Made by a program: the position numbers and the translations under genes. The notes under the pieces are model-generated. The model saw only the letters and a program-made list of their open reading frames with translations, had not been told where the DNA came from and searched no databases. Positions 57,044 through 64,000 of a stretch of DNA of 64,000 nt are shown one piece after another. The DNA comes from Halopenitus malekzadehii (GTDB lineage Archaea > Halobacteriota > Halobacteria > Halobacteriales > Haloferacaceae): positions 372,001 to 436,000 of the forward strand of contig NZ_FNWU01000001.1 in NCBI RefSeq assembly GCF_900108505.1. The letters run 5' to 3'. The first letter of the stretch is position 1. The number at the start of each line of letters is the position of its first letter.

Positions 57044-57850
57044 TCATTCGTCGACGACCGTGGCCGGGTCGCGAACGTTGCCGTCGATCTCGTCGATCCC
57101 GACGCGGTCACAGCGATCGTACAGGGGACACGCCTCCGGGCCGTCGAGGCACGCGGGTTTGCGTGCGGTACAGTACTCCCGGCCGAACTGGATCATCGCG
57201 GTGTGGCCGAAGCCGCACTTTTCGGCCGTGACCGCGGCCTCGATCGCCTCCCTGACCGCCTCGTGGTCGGCGTCGGGCGGCGCGATCCCCGTTCGGCGCG
57301 CGATCCGGTGGACGTGGGTGTCGACGGGGAACACGCCGCCGCGGCCGCCGGCGAACAGCAGGACGCAGTCGGCAGTCTTCGGGCCGACCCCGGACACCCC
57401 CAACAGCGTCTCCCGGACCTCGTCGGGGTCTCCCTCCGCGACGAACGCGTCGAAGGCGGCGGTCGAGCCGAACTCCTCGAGTGCCCAGCGCGCCGCGTTC
57501 CGGATGACCTCCGACTTCCGATTGTACAGGCCCGCAGCCGCGATCGTTTCGGCAAGCTCGTCGTGGTCGGCCTCGGCCAGCGTCTCGGCGAGTTCTGCGG
57601 GCGGACCGTATCTGTTCAGGAGGTCGTCGTGGGCCGGCTGGCTCGCGACGTCGGAGGTGTTCTGTGAGAGGATCGTCCGGACGAGACACTCGAAGCCGTC
57701 CCGACCGCCGTACTCCTTCTGCCAGTACAACTCACCCAACTCGTCCACGATCGCCTCCGTGCGGGACGTTCCATCGCCCGGTTCGAACTGCGCCGGCGTC
57801 CCGCCGCCGGAGGTGCCGCCGCTGATGTTTCGATCGGGTTCCTCGGCCAT
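57044..57850 (-). CDS. nth: Endonuclease III (HhH-GPD DNA glycosylase/AP lyase)
   Basis: A 268-residue base-excision repair glycosylase. The helix-hairpin-helix LLGVSGVGPKTADCVLLFAG carries the catalytic Lys (PKTA) and the following VFPVDTHVHRIARRTG carries the catalytic Asp. The C-terminal Fe-S cysteines are CTARKPACLDGPEACPLYDRC, trimmed to 20 here in reading as C-X6-C-X6-C-X5-C, where the usual middle spacing is X2. ATG 57850 (MAEEPDRNISGGTSG) was chosen over the longer frame. The 25-residue Gly/Ser-rich N-terminus is extra to the family. Confidence 0.92.
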   Translation of the reverse strand: MAEEPDRNISGGTSGGGTPAQFEPGDGTSRTEAIVDELGELYWQKEYGGRDGFECLVRTILSQNTSDVASQPAHDDLLNRYGPPAELAETLAEADHDELAETIAAAGLYNRKSEVIRNAARWALEEFGSTAAFDAFVAEGDPDEVRETLLGVSGVGPKTADCVLLFAGGRGGVFPVDTHVHRIARRTGIAPPDADHEAVREAIEAAVTAEKCGFGHTAMIQFGREYCTARKPACLDGPEACPLYDRCDRVGIDEIDGNVRDPATVVDE

Positions 57851-57917
57851 CACGATCGAGTTCGTCGCCCTCCGGTTAAGATGTTCCTCCCGGTGCTGTG
57901 CACCAGACGCCAGCCAG

Positions 57918-58355
57918 TCAGGCGTCGACGGCGAGCCGCAGCGTACACGGCGCTCCATCGGCGAGTGCGTCGACGAGATCGCGATCGAGATCCGTGGCTG
58001 CGCCATCGGCGTCGACCATCACCGTCCGATCGTCCACGTACGTGCTCGTCCGCGCGACGGCGGATCGGTCGTCGATCAGGGTGAGGTCCGGATGGCCCGA
58101 CCCAACGATGGTCTCCTCGTGGGCCCGGCTGGGGCCCTCAACGGTCAGCGTCGCCGTGATCGTGGCCTCGTGGCTCCGGCAGGCCTCCTTGAAGTCCCGA
58201 TCGAACGTCCGGGGGGTCGCGTCAGCCTCGACGGCGAGGATGCAGTCTCCGGCCGGGGTGAGCCAGTCGTCGGTGGTCACCTCGAAGGTGCTCACGTGTT
58301 CGGCGCGGACGTTCTCGTGTCCCCGTGCCGTGATCGTCTCGACGAGTTCGGTCAT
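57918..58355 (-). CDS. DUF371-family protein
   Basis: A 145-residue archaeal protein of the DUF371 family. The pattern is TITARGHENVRAEHVSTFEV (about residues 7-26), TTDDWLTPAGDCILAVEADA and VGSGHPDLTLIDDRSAVART. ATG 58355 (MTELVETITARG) is the likely start; longer alternatives run through the intergenic region. The biochemical function is not established; it lies 67 bp upstream of nth on the same strand and may be co-transcribed with it. Confidence 0.85.
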   Translation of the reverse strand: MTELVETITARGHENVRAEHVSTFEVTTDDWLTPAGDCILAVEADATPRTFDRDFKEACRSHEATITATLTVEGPSRAHEETIVGSGHPDLTLIDDRSAVARTSTYVDDRTVMVDADGAATDLDRDLVDALADGAPCTLRLAVDA

Positions 58356-58842
58356 CGTGCCGGCCCCTCCACGCGTTCGGTCATATCGCGTCATCGGCGG
58401 TCCCCGCCGAAAGTCGTTCGGATCCCGGCCGATCGACTCACGTCCGCCGATCGACGCCGTGTCCGTGGGCGATCTGTCCGTGGACGATCTGTACGTTGGG
58501 CGATCCCGTGTCCGAGCAGGTGCGTGTGGTGCGGGCGAGAGACGGCGCCACACGGACGCCGTCGCTCCGGCTCCCAGCCTCTCCCGTGTGAATCGTTGTC
58601 ATTTATATATCCCTGTAGACCGACCGAGATCGAGTGAAACCGCCGAATTCTGGGTGTATGGTACCTTCTTCCACACTTCTAGCCACCAAAGAATTTATAT
58701 ATGATACGGGACTATGGGTAAGTACCAGAACGCATCCGGCGCTGGTGGAACCGCACGACGAATGATCGGGAATTCTTATCCACGGTCGGACGCATCGGGG
58801 CGAGCGTCTGCCATATCCGGAGCGGTGATGGAGTGATAAAAA
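58356..58842. other. 487-bp AT-spotted region upstream of the coiled-coil gene
   Basis: No gene is supported. It holds AT-rich, TATA-like runs at about 58606-58616 (ATTTATATATC) and 58688-58702 (AGAATTTATATATGA), and GAATTCTTATCC at about 58770-58781. The last is followed by a GGAGTGAT Shine-Dalgarno-like stretch about 58828-58836, 6-14 nt before the ATG at 58843. A long-leader transcript is plausible, unlike most genes in this window. Confidence 0.5.
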
Positions 58843-59766
58843 ATGGTAACGAAACAGGAAGTCATCGAACAGTACGAAATCGAAGCGCTTGAAGAATCAG
58901 ACAACGTCGACCTTTCGGAGGACGAACTCGAGAACGGCTCGAAGGGTCAGCTCATCAAACGCGCAGGACAGCTGCGCGACCGGCGAAACGAGCTGAACCA
59001 GATGGCCTCCGAGCGTGCCTCGAAGCGCGACGACCTCAACGCGAAGACGCGTGAGAAGGTCGACGAGGCCCAGACACACCGCGAAAAGCGCGACGAGCTC
59101 AACGAGCAGGTCCAAGAGCACAAGGAGAGCCGCAACGAGCTCAACGCCGAGGCCAACGAGCTGTTCGACGAGGTCGAGGAGCTCAAGGAGGACCTCGAAC
59201 TCGACGAGGGCAAGTCGATCGAGGAGCTTGAGGAGGAGATCGAGGACCTCGAGTTCCGCCAGCAGACGGAAGTGCTCTCGGCGGAGGACGAGCGCGAACT
59301 CATCGAGAAGATCGAGGACAAGCGCGAACAGCTCGCCGAGAAGAAGGACAAGGTCCAGGACACCGGCGAGCTCGAGGACCTCATCGAGGAGGCCGAGGAG
59401 GTCCGCTCGGAGGCGTCCAAACACCACCAGAAGGTCACGGAACTCGCGGACAAGGCCCAGGAACATCACAACCAGATGATCGAGGCCTACCGTGAGGCCG
59501 ACGACATCCGTGACGAGGCCGACGAGGTGCACGAACTCTTCGTGGAGGCCCAGGAAGCCGCCGACAAGCACCACGAGGACTTCGTCCGCGTCCAGAAGCG
59601 TCTTCGCGAACTCGACAAGCAGGAGGAGGAGGAACGCAAGGACGAGCGCGCCGAAAAGCGCGAGGAGGAGAAGGAGGAGGCCGAGGAGATCTATCAGAAG
59701 TTCAAGGAGGGCGAGACCCTCGACACCGAGGACCTGATGAAGCTCCAGAAGACGGGGCTGCTGTAA
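58843..59766 (+). CDS. Long coiled-coil protein (COG1340-like)
   Basis: A 307-residue, almost wholly helical protein with heptads through about residues 30-280 (SKGQLIKRAGQLRDRRNELN, then RNELNAEANELFDEVEELKE and KKDKVQDTGELEDLIEEAEE). It is Lys-rich for a haloarchaeal protein. Relatives in COG1340 are conserved archaeal coiled-coil proteins of unknown role, some discussed in relation to chromosome or cell-envelope organisation. The C-terminus ends DTEDLMKLQKTGLL. ATG 58843 has an SD-like GGAG upstream, so it probably has a leader, unlike its neighbours. Monocistronic. Confidence 0.85.
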   Translation: MVTKQEVIEQYEIEALEESDNVDLSEDELENGSKGQLIKRAGQLRDRRNELNQMASERASKRDDLNAKTREKVDEAQTHREKRDELNEQVQEHKESRNELNAEANELFDEVEELKEDLELDEGKSIEELEEEIEDLEFRQQTEVLSAEDERELIEKIEDKREQLAEKKDKVQDTGELEDLIEEAEEVRSEASKHHQKVTELADKAQEHHNQMIEAYREADDIRDEADEVHELFVEAQEAADKHHEDFVRVQKRLRELDKQEEEERKDERAEKREEEKEEAEEIYQKFKEGETLDTEDLMKLQKTGLL

Positions 59767-59892
59767 GCCGGCGCCGGATCCCGGTCACCTGCGCGTTTTC
59801 TCGTTCTCGATCGGCTCTTTCGTTTTGACACCATCACTCACACAGCGATGCCGTCGGGGGGCTTTACTTCGCTGCGGATCGACCTCATAGAT

Positions 59893-60915
59893 ATGAATAT
59901 CCGCAACGAGACGCTTCGCGGCGGCCTCGGCCTCCTCGCCGCGGTGCTTGCGGCCGCGGTCGGCGTCACAGTCGGGTGGATCGTGTTTCTCGAGATTCCG
60001 ACGACCGGACCGGAGCTCGTCGGAGTGCTCTTGACGATCGGTCTCGCCGGCGTGGCCGGCCGGTTCGGCGCCGCGGTCGTCGCGAATGCCCTCGCGGACT
60101 ACGACGTCGCCGAGGTCGCCGTCGAGGGGCCGATCACCCGTGACGGCGGGCGACCCTCGCCGATCGCTGCCTCGACCGGGGCGACCGCCGACGAGATCGT
60201 CGAGACGATCGACCGCGCCGACGACGACCCGTCCGTCGACGCGCTGTTGGTCACGCTCAACACGCCGGGCGGCGAGGTGCTGCCGAGCGACGACATCCGC
60301 CGTGCCGTCGATCGGTTCGACGGGGTCACCATCGCTCACGCGAGCGACGTCTGTGCCTCCGGCGGCTACTGGATCGCCGCCGGCTGTGAGGAGGTGTGGG
60401 CCCACGAGGCGAGTCTCGTGGGATCCATCGGCGTTCGCGGGTCACGCCCCAATGCCTCCGAGTTGGCCGACAAACTCGGGATCCGCTATGAGGAGTTCGC
60501 GGCTGGCCGGTTCAAGGAGGCCGGCAATCCGCTTTCGGAGATCGACGATGCCGACCGTGAGTACCTCCAGGGGATCGTTGACGACCTCTACGCCCAGTTC
60601 GTCGCGACGGTGAGCGAGGGGCGTGACCTCGATCCCAAGGACGTCCGGGAGACCGAGGCCCGCGTTTTCCTCGGACCTGACGCCGTCGATCGGGGACTCG
60701 TCGACGACCTCGGGACGAGCGAGGACGTCGAATCGCGACTCACCGAGCGACTCGGCCGCGAGCAGCCGGTCGAGATACGGGAGTTCGAGCCACAGCGAGG
60801 CCTCACGGATCGACTCGGCGTCGGCGTCCGCGCCGTCGCCTACGCCTTCGGCTCCGGGATCGCCGGCGTGCTGGCCGCCGACGACACCGCCGAGGTGGAT
60901 CTCCGGACGCGGTGA
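59893..60915 (+). CDS. sppA: Signal peptide peptidase SppA (S49 family)
   Basis: A 340-residue membrane protease. Two N-terminal membrane helices (GGLGLLAAVLAAAVGVTVGW about 9-28, LVGVLLTIGLAGVAGRF about 43-59), then the S49 domain: ALLVTLNTPGGEVLPSDDIR, nucleophile Ser in ASDVCASGGYWIAAGCEEVW, GSIGVRGSRPNASELADKLG and the catalytic Lys in FAAGRFKEAGNPLSEIDD. It cleaves membrane-embedded signal remnants or other peptides. ATG 59893 (MNIRNETLRGG) was chosen; a TATA-like GGCTTTACTTC lies about 25-33 nt upstream. It is 61 bp before the DUF373 gene. Confidence 0.93.
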   Translation: MNIRNETLRGGLGLLAAVLAAAVGVTVGWIVFLEIPTTGPELVGVLLTIGLAGVAGRFGAAVVANALADYDVAEVAVEGPITRDGGRPSPIAASTGATADEIVETIDRADDDPSVDALLVTLNTPGGEVLPSDDIRRAVDRFDGVTIAHASDVCASGGYWIAAGCEEVWAHEASLVGSIGVRGSRPNASELADKLGIRYEEFAAGRFKEAGNPLSEIDDADREYLQGIVDDLYAQFVATVSEGRDLDPKDVRETEARVFLGPDAVDRGLVDDLGTSEDVESRLTERLGREQPVEIREFEPQRGLTDRLGVGVRAVAYAFGSGIAGVLAADDTAEVDLRTR

Positions 60916-60975
60916 GTGTGGTGATCGTTCCGTCGAGGATGAGGGTTTTTACCGTACCCGTGCCTGGGTACGACC

Positions 60976-62115
60976 GTGACGTCGTTGGTGTGTTGTGTCG
61001 ACCGCTCGGGAGAGGTGGCCCGGAAGACGAGCGTGCCGATGCCGGTCTCGGGGTGGGAAGCCGTCAGATCGCTCGTGACGGAGATCGGCCTTGCGGACCC
61101 CGAGGACGCAAGCGTCAACTGCATCCTCGAGGCGCTCCGCGTGGCCCGGGATCTCCGGGACGGCCGTGAGGAGGCGGTCGTCGCCGTGGTCTCTGGCGGA
61201 TCCGACTCACGGGTCGGCGCCGACCGGTCGATCGCCGCCCAACTCGACGAGCTGGTGGACCGCCACGACCCGACGTCGGCCATCGTCGTCGTCGACTCCG
61301 CGGAGGACGAGCGCGTCCTCCCGATCGTCGAATCGCGCCTTCCGGTCGACTCCGTCGACCGCGTCGTCGTTCGACAGGCACACGACCTGGAGTCGTCGTA
61401 CTACCTCCTCAAACAGTTCCTCGCGGACGAGGAGCTCCGATCGACGGTTCTGGTTCCGGTCGGGATCGGGCTGCTCGTGGTTCCTTCGTTGCTGTTCTGG
61501 TTCTCCCCGGAGGTCGCGATTGCCGGACTCTCCGGGCTGCTCGGGACCGTGTTGCTGTATAAGGGGCTCGCGATCGACGAATACCTCGCCGACGTTCCGG
61601 ACCGCGTCCGGGCGGCACTGTACGCCGGCAAGGTGTCGATCGTCACCTACGTCGTCGCGGCGGGGCTCTCGCTCGTCGGGATCTTTCTCGGGGTACTCTC
61701 GATCTCGGAGCTGCCGGGTTCACAACCGCTCGTCGTCGAGGCCATTCAGATCGTCTACGCCGCGGTTCCGTGGCTCGCCGGCGCGGCGCTGACCGCTGCG
61801 ACCGGCCGACTTCTCGACGAACTCATCCGGGATGAGGGGATCCGGAGCCACTTTTTGAACCTCCCGTTCGTCGCCGTCGCGGTGGGGCTCGTGGTCCGCG
61901 GGTTCGCCGGGTACTTCCTCGAACAGGAACGGCTGCTGCCTCCGCTTTCAGCCGGCGGGATCGTCGTCTCCCCGACTCAGCGGTTGGCGCTGTTCATCGT
62001 CGGTGGAATCGTGGTCTCCCTGCTCGGGGTCGCCCTGGCGTCGGATATGGGCGGCGACCGGCTTGAGGACGTGATCGACGCCGAGGAGGACGATCGCGGC
62101 CGCCAGCCCCGATGA
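60976..62115 (+). CDS. DUF373-family membrane protein
   Basis: A 379-residue archaeal DUF373 protein. An N-terminal cytosolic Rossmann-like domain (TSLVCCVDRSGEVARKTSVP about 2-21, VAVVSGGSDSRVGADRS, DPTSAIVVVDSAEDERVLPI) precedes a hydrophobic C-terminal half with about six membrane helices (TVLVPVGIGLLVVPSLLFWF about 156-175, through LALFIVGGIVVSLLGVALAS). GTG 60976 was chosen with a TATA-like GGTTTTTACC about 22-31 nt upstream. Function not established. In the same orientation after sppA. Confidence 0.9.
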   Translation: MTSLVCCVDRSGEVARKTSVPMPVSGWEAVRSLVTEIGLADPEDASVNCILEALRVARDLRDGREEAVVAVVSGGSDSRVGADRSIAAQLDELVDRHDPTSAIVVVDSAEDERVLPIVESRLPVDSVDRVVVRQAHDLESSYYLLKQFLADEELRSTVLVPVGIGLLVVPSLLFWFSPEVAIAGLSGLLGTVLLYKGLAIDEYLADVPDRVRAALYAGKVSIVTYVVAAGLSLVGIFLGVLSISELPGSQPLVVEAIQIVYAAVPWLAGAALTAATGRLLDELIRDEGIRSHFLNLPFVAVAVGLVVRGFAGYFLEQERLLPPLSAGGIVVSPTQRLALFIVGGIVVSLLGVALASDMGGDRLEDVIDAEEDDRGRQPR

Positions 62116-62202
62116 CCTCAGTGGGGTGGGTCGGTACGTGGACCGGGTGAGGATGGACCGGATGAGGGTGGAACACCTGGAGCGCTCCCGCCGTGATGGC
62201 GC

Positions 62203-63132
62203 TCACGCTTCAAGGATGTCGTCGTCGTCCGGCTCCGGAACGACGATCTCGCCGTCGAGGGCCTGCGCGGCCCGACCCGCGATCGAAACGCTCGTGTCGG
62301 CGTCCGTTTCGGCGTCACGGACGCGAACGCGGACGCGCCCGGGACGGTCGAGAACGTGGCCCTGTTCGACCACGATCTCCGCCGGCGGGTCGCCGTCGAA
62401 GGCCGCCTGCCGGTGGAGGTAGGCCCCGCACGCACCGCTTGCGGTGCCGGTTACTGGATCCTCGGGAACGCCGACGCCGGGCACCCACGCTCGTGCGTGG
62501 ATCGTCGCGTCGGCTGCGACCGTATCGAACGTGAACGCGAAGATGCCGGCGACGTCGAGATCGTCGGTCAGCGTCTCGATCGCCGCCATCGACGGATCGG
62601 CTTCCAGAAGTCGCTCGAGGAAGTTGACGGGGACCATCAGGAACGTCACTCCCGTCGAGGCACGCGCGATGGGGAGGTCGGCGCCCACGTCAGTGAGCGC
62701 GGCCGGATCGATCCCGATCGTCTCGCCGACCCGATCGTAGGTCACCTCGACCGGCTCGACGGTCGGCGTCGACTGGGTCATCCGGACCACTCCGTCGTTG
62801 GTCACCTCGATCGGCAACACGCCGACGTTCGTCTCGAGGTGATGGGACCCCGCCTCGATGGTTCCGGCTTCGAACAGGTGTGCGTGGCTGGCGACCGTCG
62901 CGTGCCCACAGAGGTCGATCTCCTGTGTCGGCGTAAAGTATCTGATTCGGCGGTCGGCTTCGGGGTCGGTCGGCTCGGAGAGGAACGCCGTCTCGCTGAC
63001 GCCGAGTTCGGCGGCGATCGCCTGCGCCTGGTCGTCCGACAGATCGGTCGCGTCCGGGACCACGCCGGCGGCGTTCCCCGTGAACGGCTCCGCGGTAAAC
63101 GCGTCGACGAGGAGGGCCCGTCGTGTTTCCAT
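62203..63132 (-). CDS. PhzF-family isomerase-like protein
   Basis: A 309-residue protein with the diaminopimelate-epimerase-like fold of the PhzF family: VDAFTAEPFTGNAAGVV (about residues 9-25), ELGVSETAFLSEPT with the catalytic Glu, TPTQEIDLCGHATVASHAHL, and GVPEDPVTGTASGACGAYLH (C-terminal half). The name phenazine is historical; the substrate in archaea is unknown. Start ATG 63132 (METRRALLVDAF). It is divergent from the phosphodiesterase gene with a 66-bp spacer. Confidence 0.92.
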   Translation of the reverse strand: METRRALLVDAFTAEPFTGNAAGVVPDATDLSDDQAQAIAAELGVSETAFLSEPTDPEADRRIRYFTPTQEIDLCGHATVASHAHLFEAGTIEAGSHHLETNVGVLPIEVTNDGVVRMTQSTPTVEPVEVTYDRVGETIGIDPAALTDVGADLPIARASTGVTFLMVPVNFLERLLEADPSMAAIETLTDDLDVAGIFAFTFDTVAADATIHARAWVPGVGVPEDPVTGTASGACGAYLHRQAAFDGDPPAEIVVEQGHVLDRPGRVRVRVRDAETDADTSVSIAGRAAQALDGEIVVPEPDDDDILEA

Positions 63133-63198
63133 ACCTCACGGTCTCGCGGGGCGGTGAAAACCTCCACGCTTTTTACCGCGCTGGGTGGTATGTGTCGT

Positions 63199-64000
63199 AT
63201 GGGGTTGATCGACCGGTTACGAGGGACGGACGATCCCCGTGTGGCGTTCCTCGGGATCGACGGCGTGCCGTATCGGCTCATCGCCTCCGAGCCCGAGACG
63301 TTCCCGAACCTGACGGCGATGATCGAGTCGGGGTCTTCCGGGTCGATCGAGAGCATCTACCCGCCGGAGACGACCGCCTGCTGGCCGGCCATCACCACGG
63401 GGTCGAACCCCGGTGAAACCGGCGTCTACGGCTATCAAGACCGGGAGGTTGGGTCCTACGACACCTACGTCCCGATGGGTCGTGACGTCCAGCGTGAGCG
63501 GATCTGGGATCGCGTCACGGAAGCGGGTCGCGACGCGAGCGTGTTCAACGTTCCCGTGACCTTCCCGCCACAGCGGACCGTCCAGCGGATGGTGTCCGGC
63601 TTCCTTGCGCCCGACGTCGACGCGGCCGCGACGCCTGAGGAGCTGCGGTCGTATCTGGACTCGATCGACTACCTGATCGACGTCAACGCCAAGCTCGGCC
63701 ACCACACGGACAAGACCGACTTCCTCGACCACGCCCGACGGACGCTCGACCGCCGGCAGCAGGCGTTCCGTGAGTACGTCGATCGCGACGACTGGGACCT
63801 GTTCGTCGGCGTCTACCTCACGCCAGACCGCATCAACCACTTCCTGTTCGACCAGTACGTCTCCGACGGGCCCGACCGCGAGGCGTTCCTCGCGTTCTAT
63901 GAACGGCTCGACGAGCACATCGGCGCCATTCGCGACGCCCTCGGTCGCGATACGACCCTCGTCGTCGCCTCGGATCACGGATTCGCGCCGATCGACCGCG
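63199..64000 (+). CDS. Type I phosphodiesterase/nucleotide pyrophosphatase family protein (3' truncated)
   Basis: An alkaline-phosphatase-superfamily enzyme cut by the window end; 267 codons are visible. The metal site starts with Asp in VAFLGIDGVPY (about residue 20); the nucleophile Thr is in PPETTACWPAITTGSNPGET (about 55-74); DHGF (SDHGFAPID) is the later metal-binding His/Asp site. ATG 63199 (MGLIDRLRGTDDPRV) was preferred over ATG 63190 because a TATA-like CTTTTTACC lies about 25 nt upstream. Relatives hydrolyse phosphate diesters, sometimes lipid headgroups; the substrate here is unknown. Confidence 0.88.
   Translation, partial: MGLIDRLRGTDDPRVAFLGIDGVPYRLIASEPETFPNLTAMIESGSSGSIESIYPPETTACWPAITTGSNPGETGVYGYQDREVGSYDTYVPMGRDVQRERIWDRVTEAGRDASVFNVPVTFPPQRTVQRMVSGFLAPDVDAAATPEELRSYLDSIDYLIDVNAKLGHHTDKTDFLDHARRTLDRRQQAFREYVDRDDWDLFVGVYLTPDRINHFLFDQYVSDGPDREAFLAFYERLDEHIGAIRDALGRDTTLVVASDHGFAPIDR

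Overview
The window is a GC-rich stretch of a haloarchaeal (class Halobacteria) chromosome. The evidence is acidic, Lys-poor proteins, archaeal TATA boxes about 25-30 nt before leaderless starts, and archaea-specific genes: archaellum (arl) and type IV pilus operons, thermosome, TFB, aIF2-alpha, L44e/S27e, Nop10, NreA, MfnA-type decarboxylase and DUF371/DUF373/DUF5789 proteins. The overall look is Halorubrum-like, but genus is inference. I see no insertion sequence, integrase, CRISPR array or rRNA; one tRNA-Ser(CGA) is present.

Layout. 1-8 kb: the 3' end of a LeuA/CimA-type synthase, a small unknown gene, tRNA-Ser, a MinD-like ATPase coupled to an unknown gene, a membrane protein, a cyclodeaminase with a possible leader ORF, a PD-(D/E)XK nuclease-like protein, a membrane-anchored 2Fe-2S ferredoxin and a thermosome subunit. 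8-19 kb: a KH protein, then the archaellum cluster on the minus strand, read as two tandem archaellins, an unknown Ala/Asp-repeat protein, arlCE, arlF, arlG, arlH, arlI, arlJ. 19-26.6 kb: CNNM/CorC-type CBS protein, flavin disulfide oxidoreductase, a degenerate PfkB kinase, MutL and a HTH regulator. 26.7-34.4 kb: a type IV pilus operon (pilB, pilC, then pilin-like secreted proteins) in which every gene overlaps the next once an overlooked 53-codon Arg-rich ORF is included. 34.6-46.9 kb: housekeeping genes, including the L44e-S27e-aIF2alpha-Nop10-PAC2 run, MfnA, PEP synthase, pyrophosphatase, a PadR regulator, RNase HI and a TFB that lacks zinc-ribbon cysteines. 47-64 kb: NreA, DUF302, DUF5789, PolX with a Mut7-C protein, aldo/keto reductase, a zinc-finger microprotein, glucosyl-3-phosphoglycerate synthase-like enzyme, Nudix, endonuclease III, DUF371, a large coiled-coil protein, SppA, DUF373, PhzF and a truncated phosphodiesterase.

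Themes. Motility and adhesion: the two surface-filament machines use related ATPase/platform pairs (ArlI/ArlJ and PilB/PilC). Genome maintenance: MutL, NreA, PolX, EndoIII, RNase HI and a PD-(D/E)XK protein. A recurring structural oddity is short tandem repeats (9-29 bp) lying across or next to stop codons and operon junctions. The most interesting candidates for undescribed biology are the Arg-rich repeat microprotein inside the pilus operon, the zinc-less TFB, the acidic reading frame left after arlG, and the near-identical 5' halves of the two archaellin genes.
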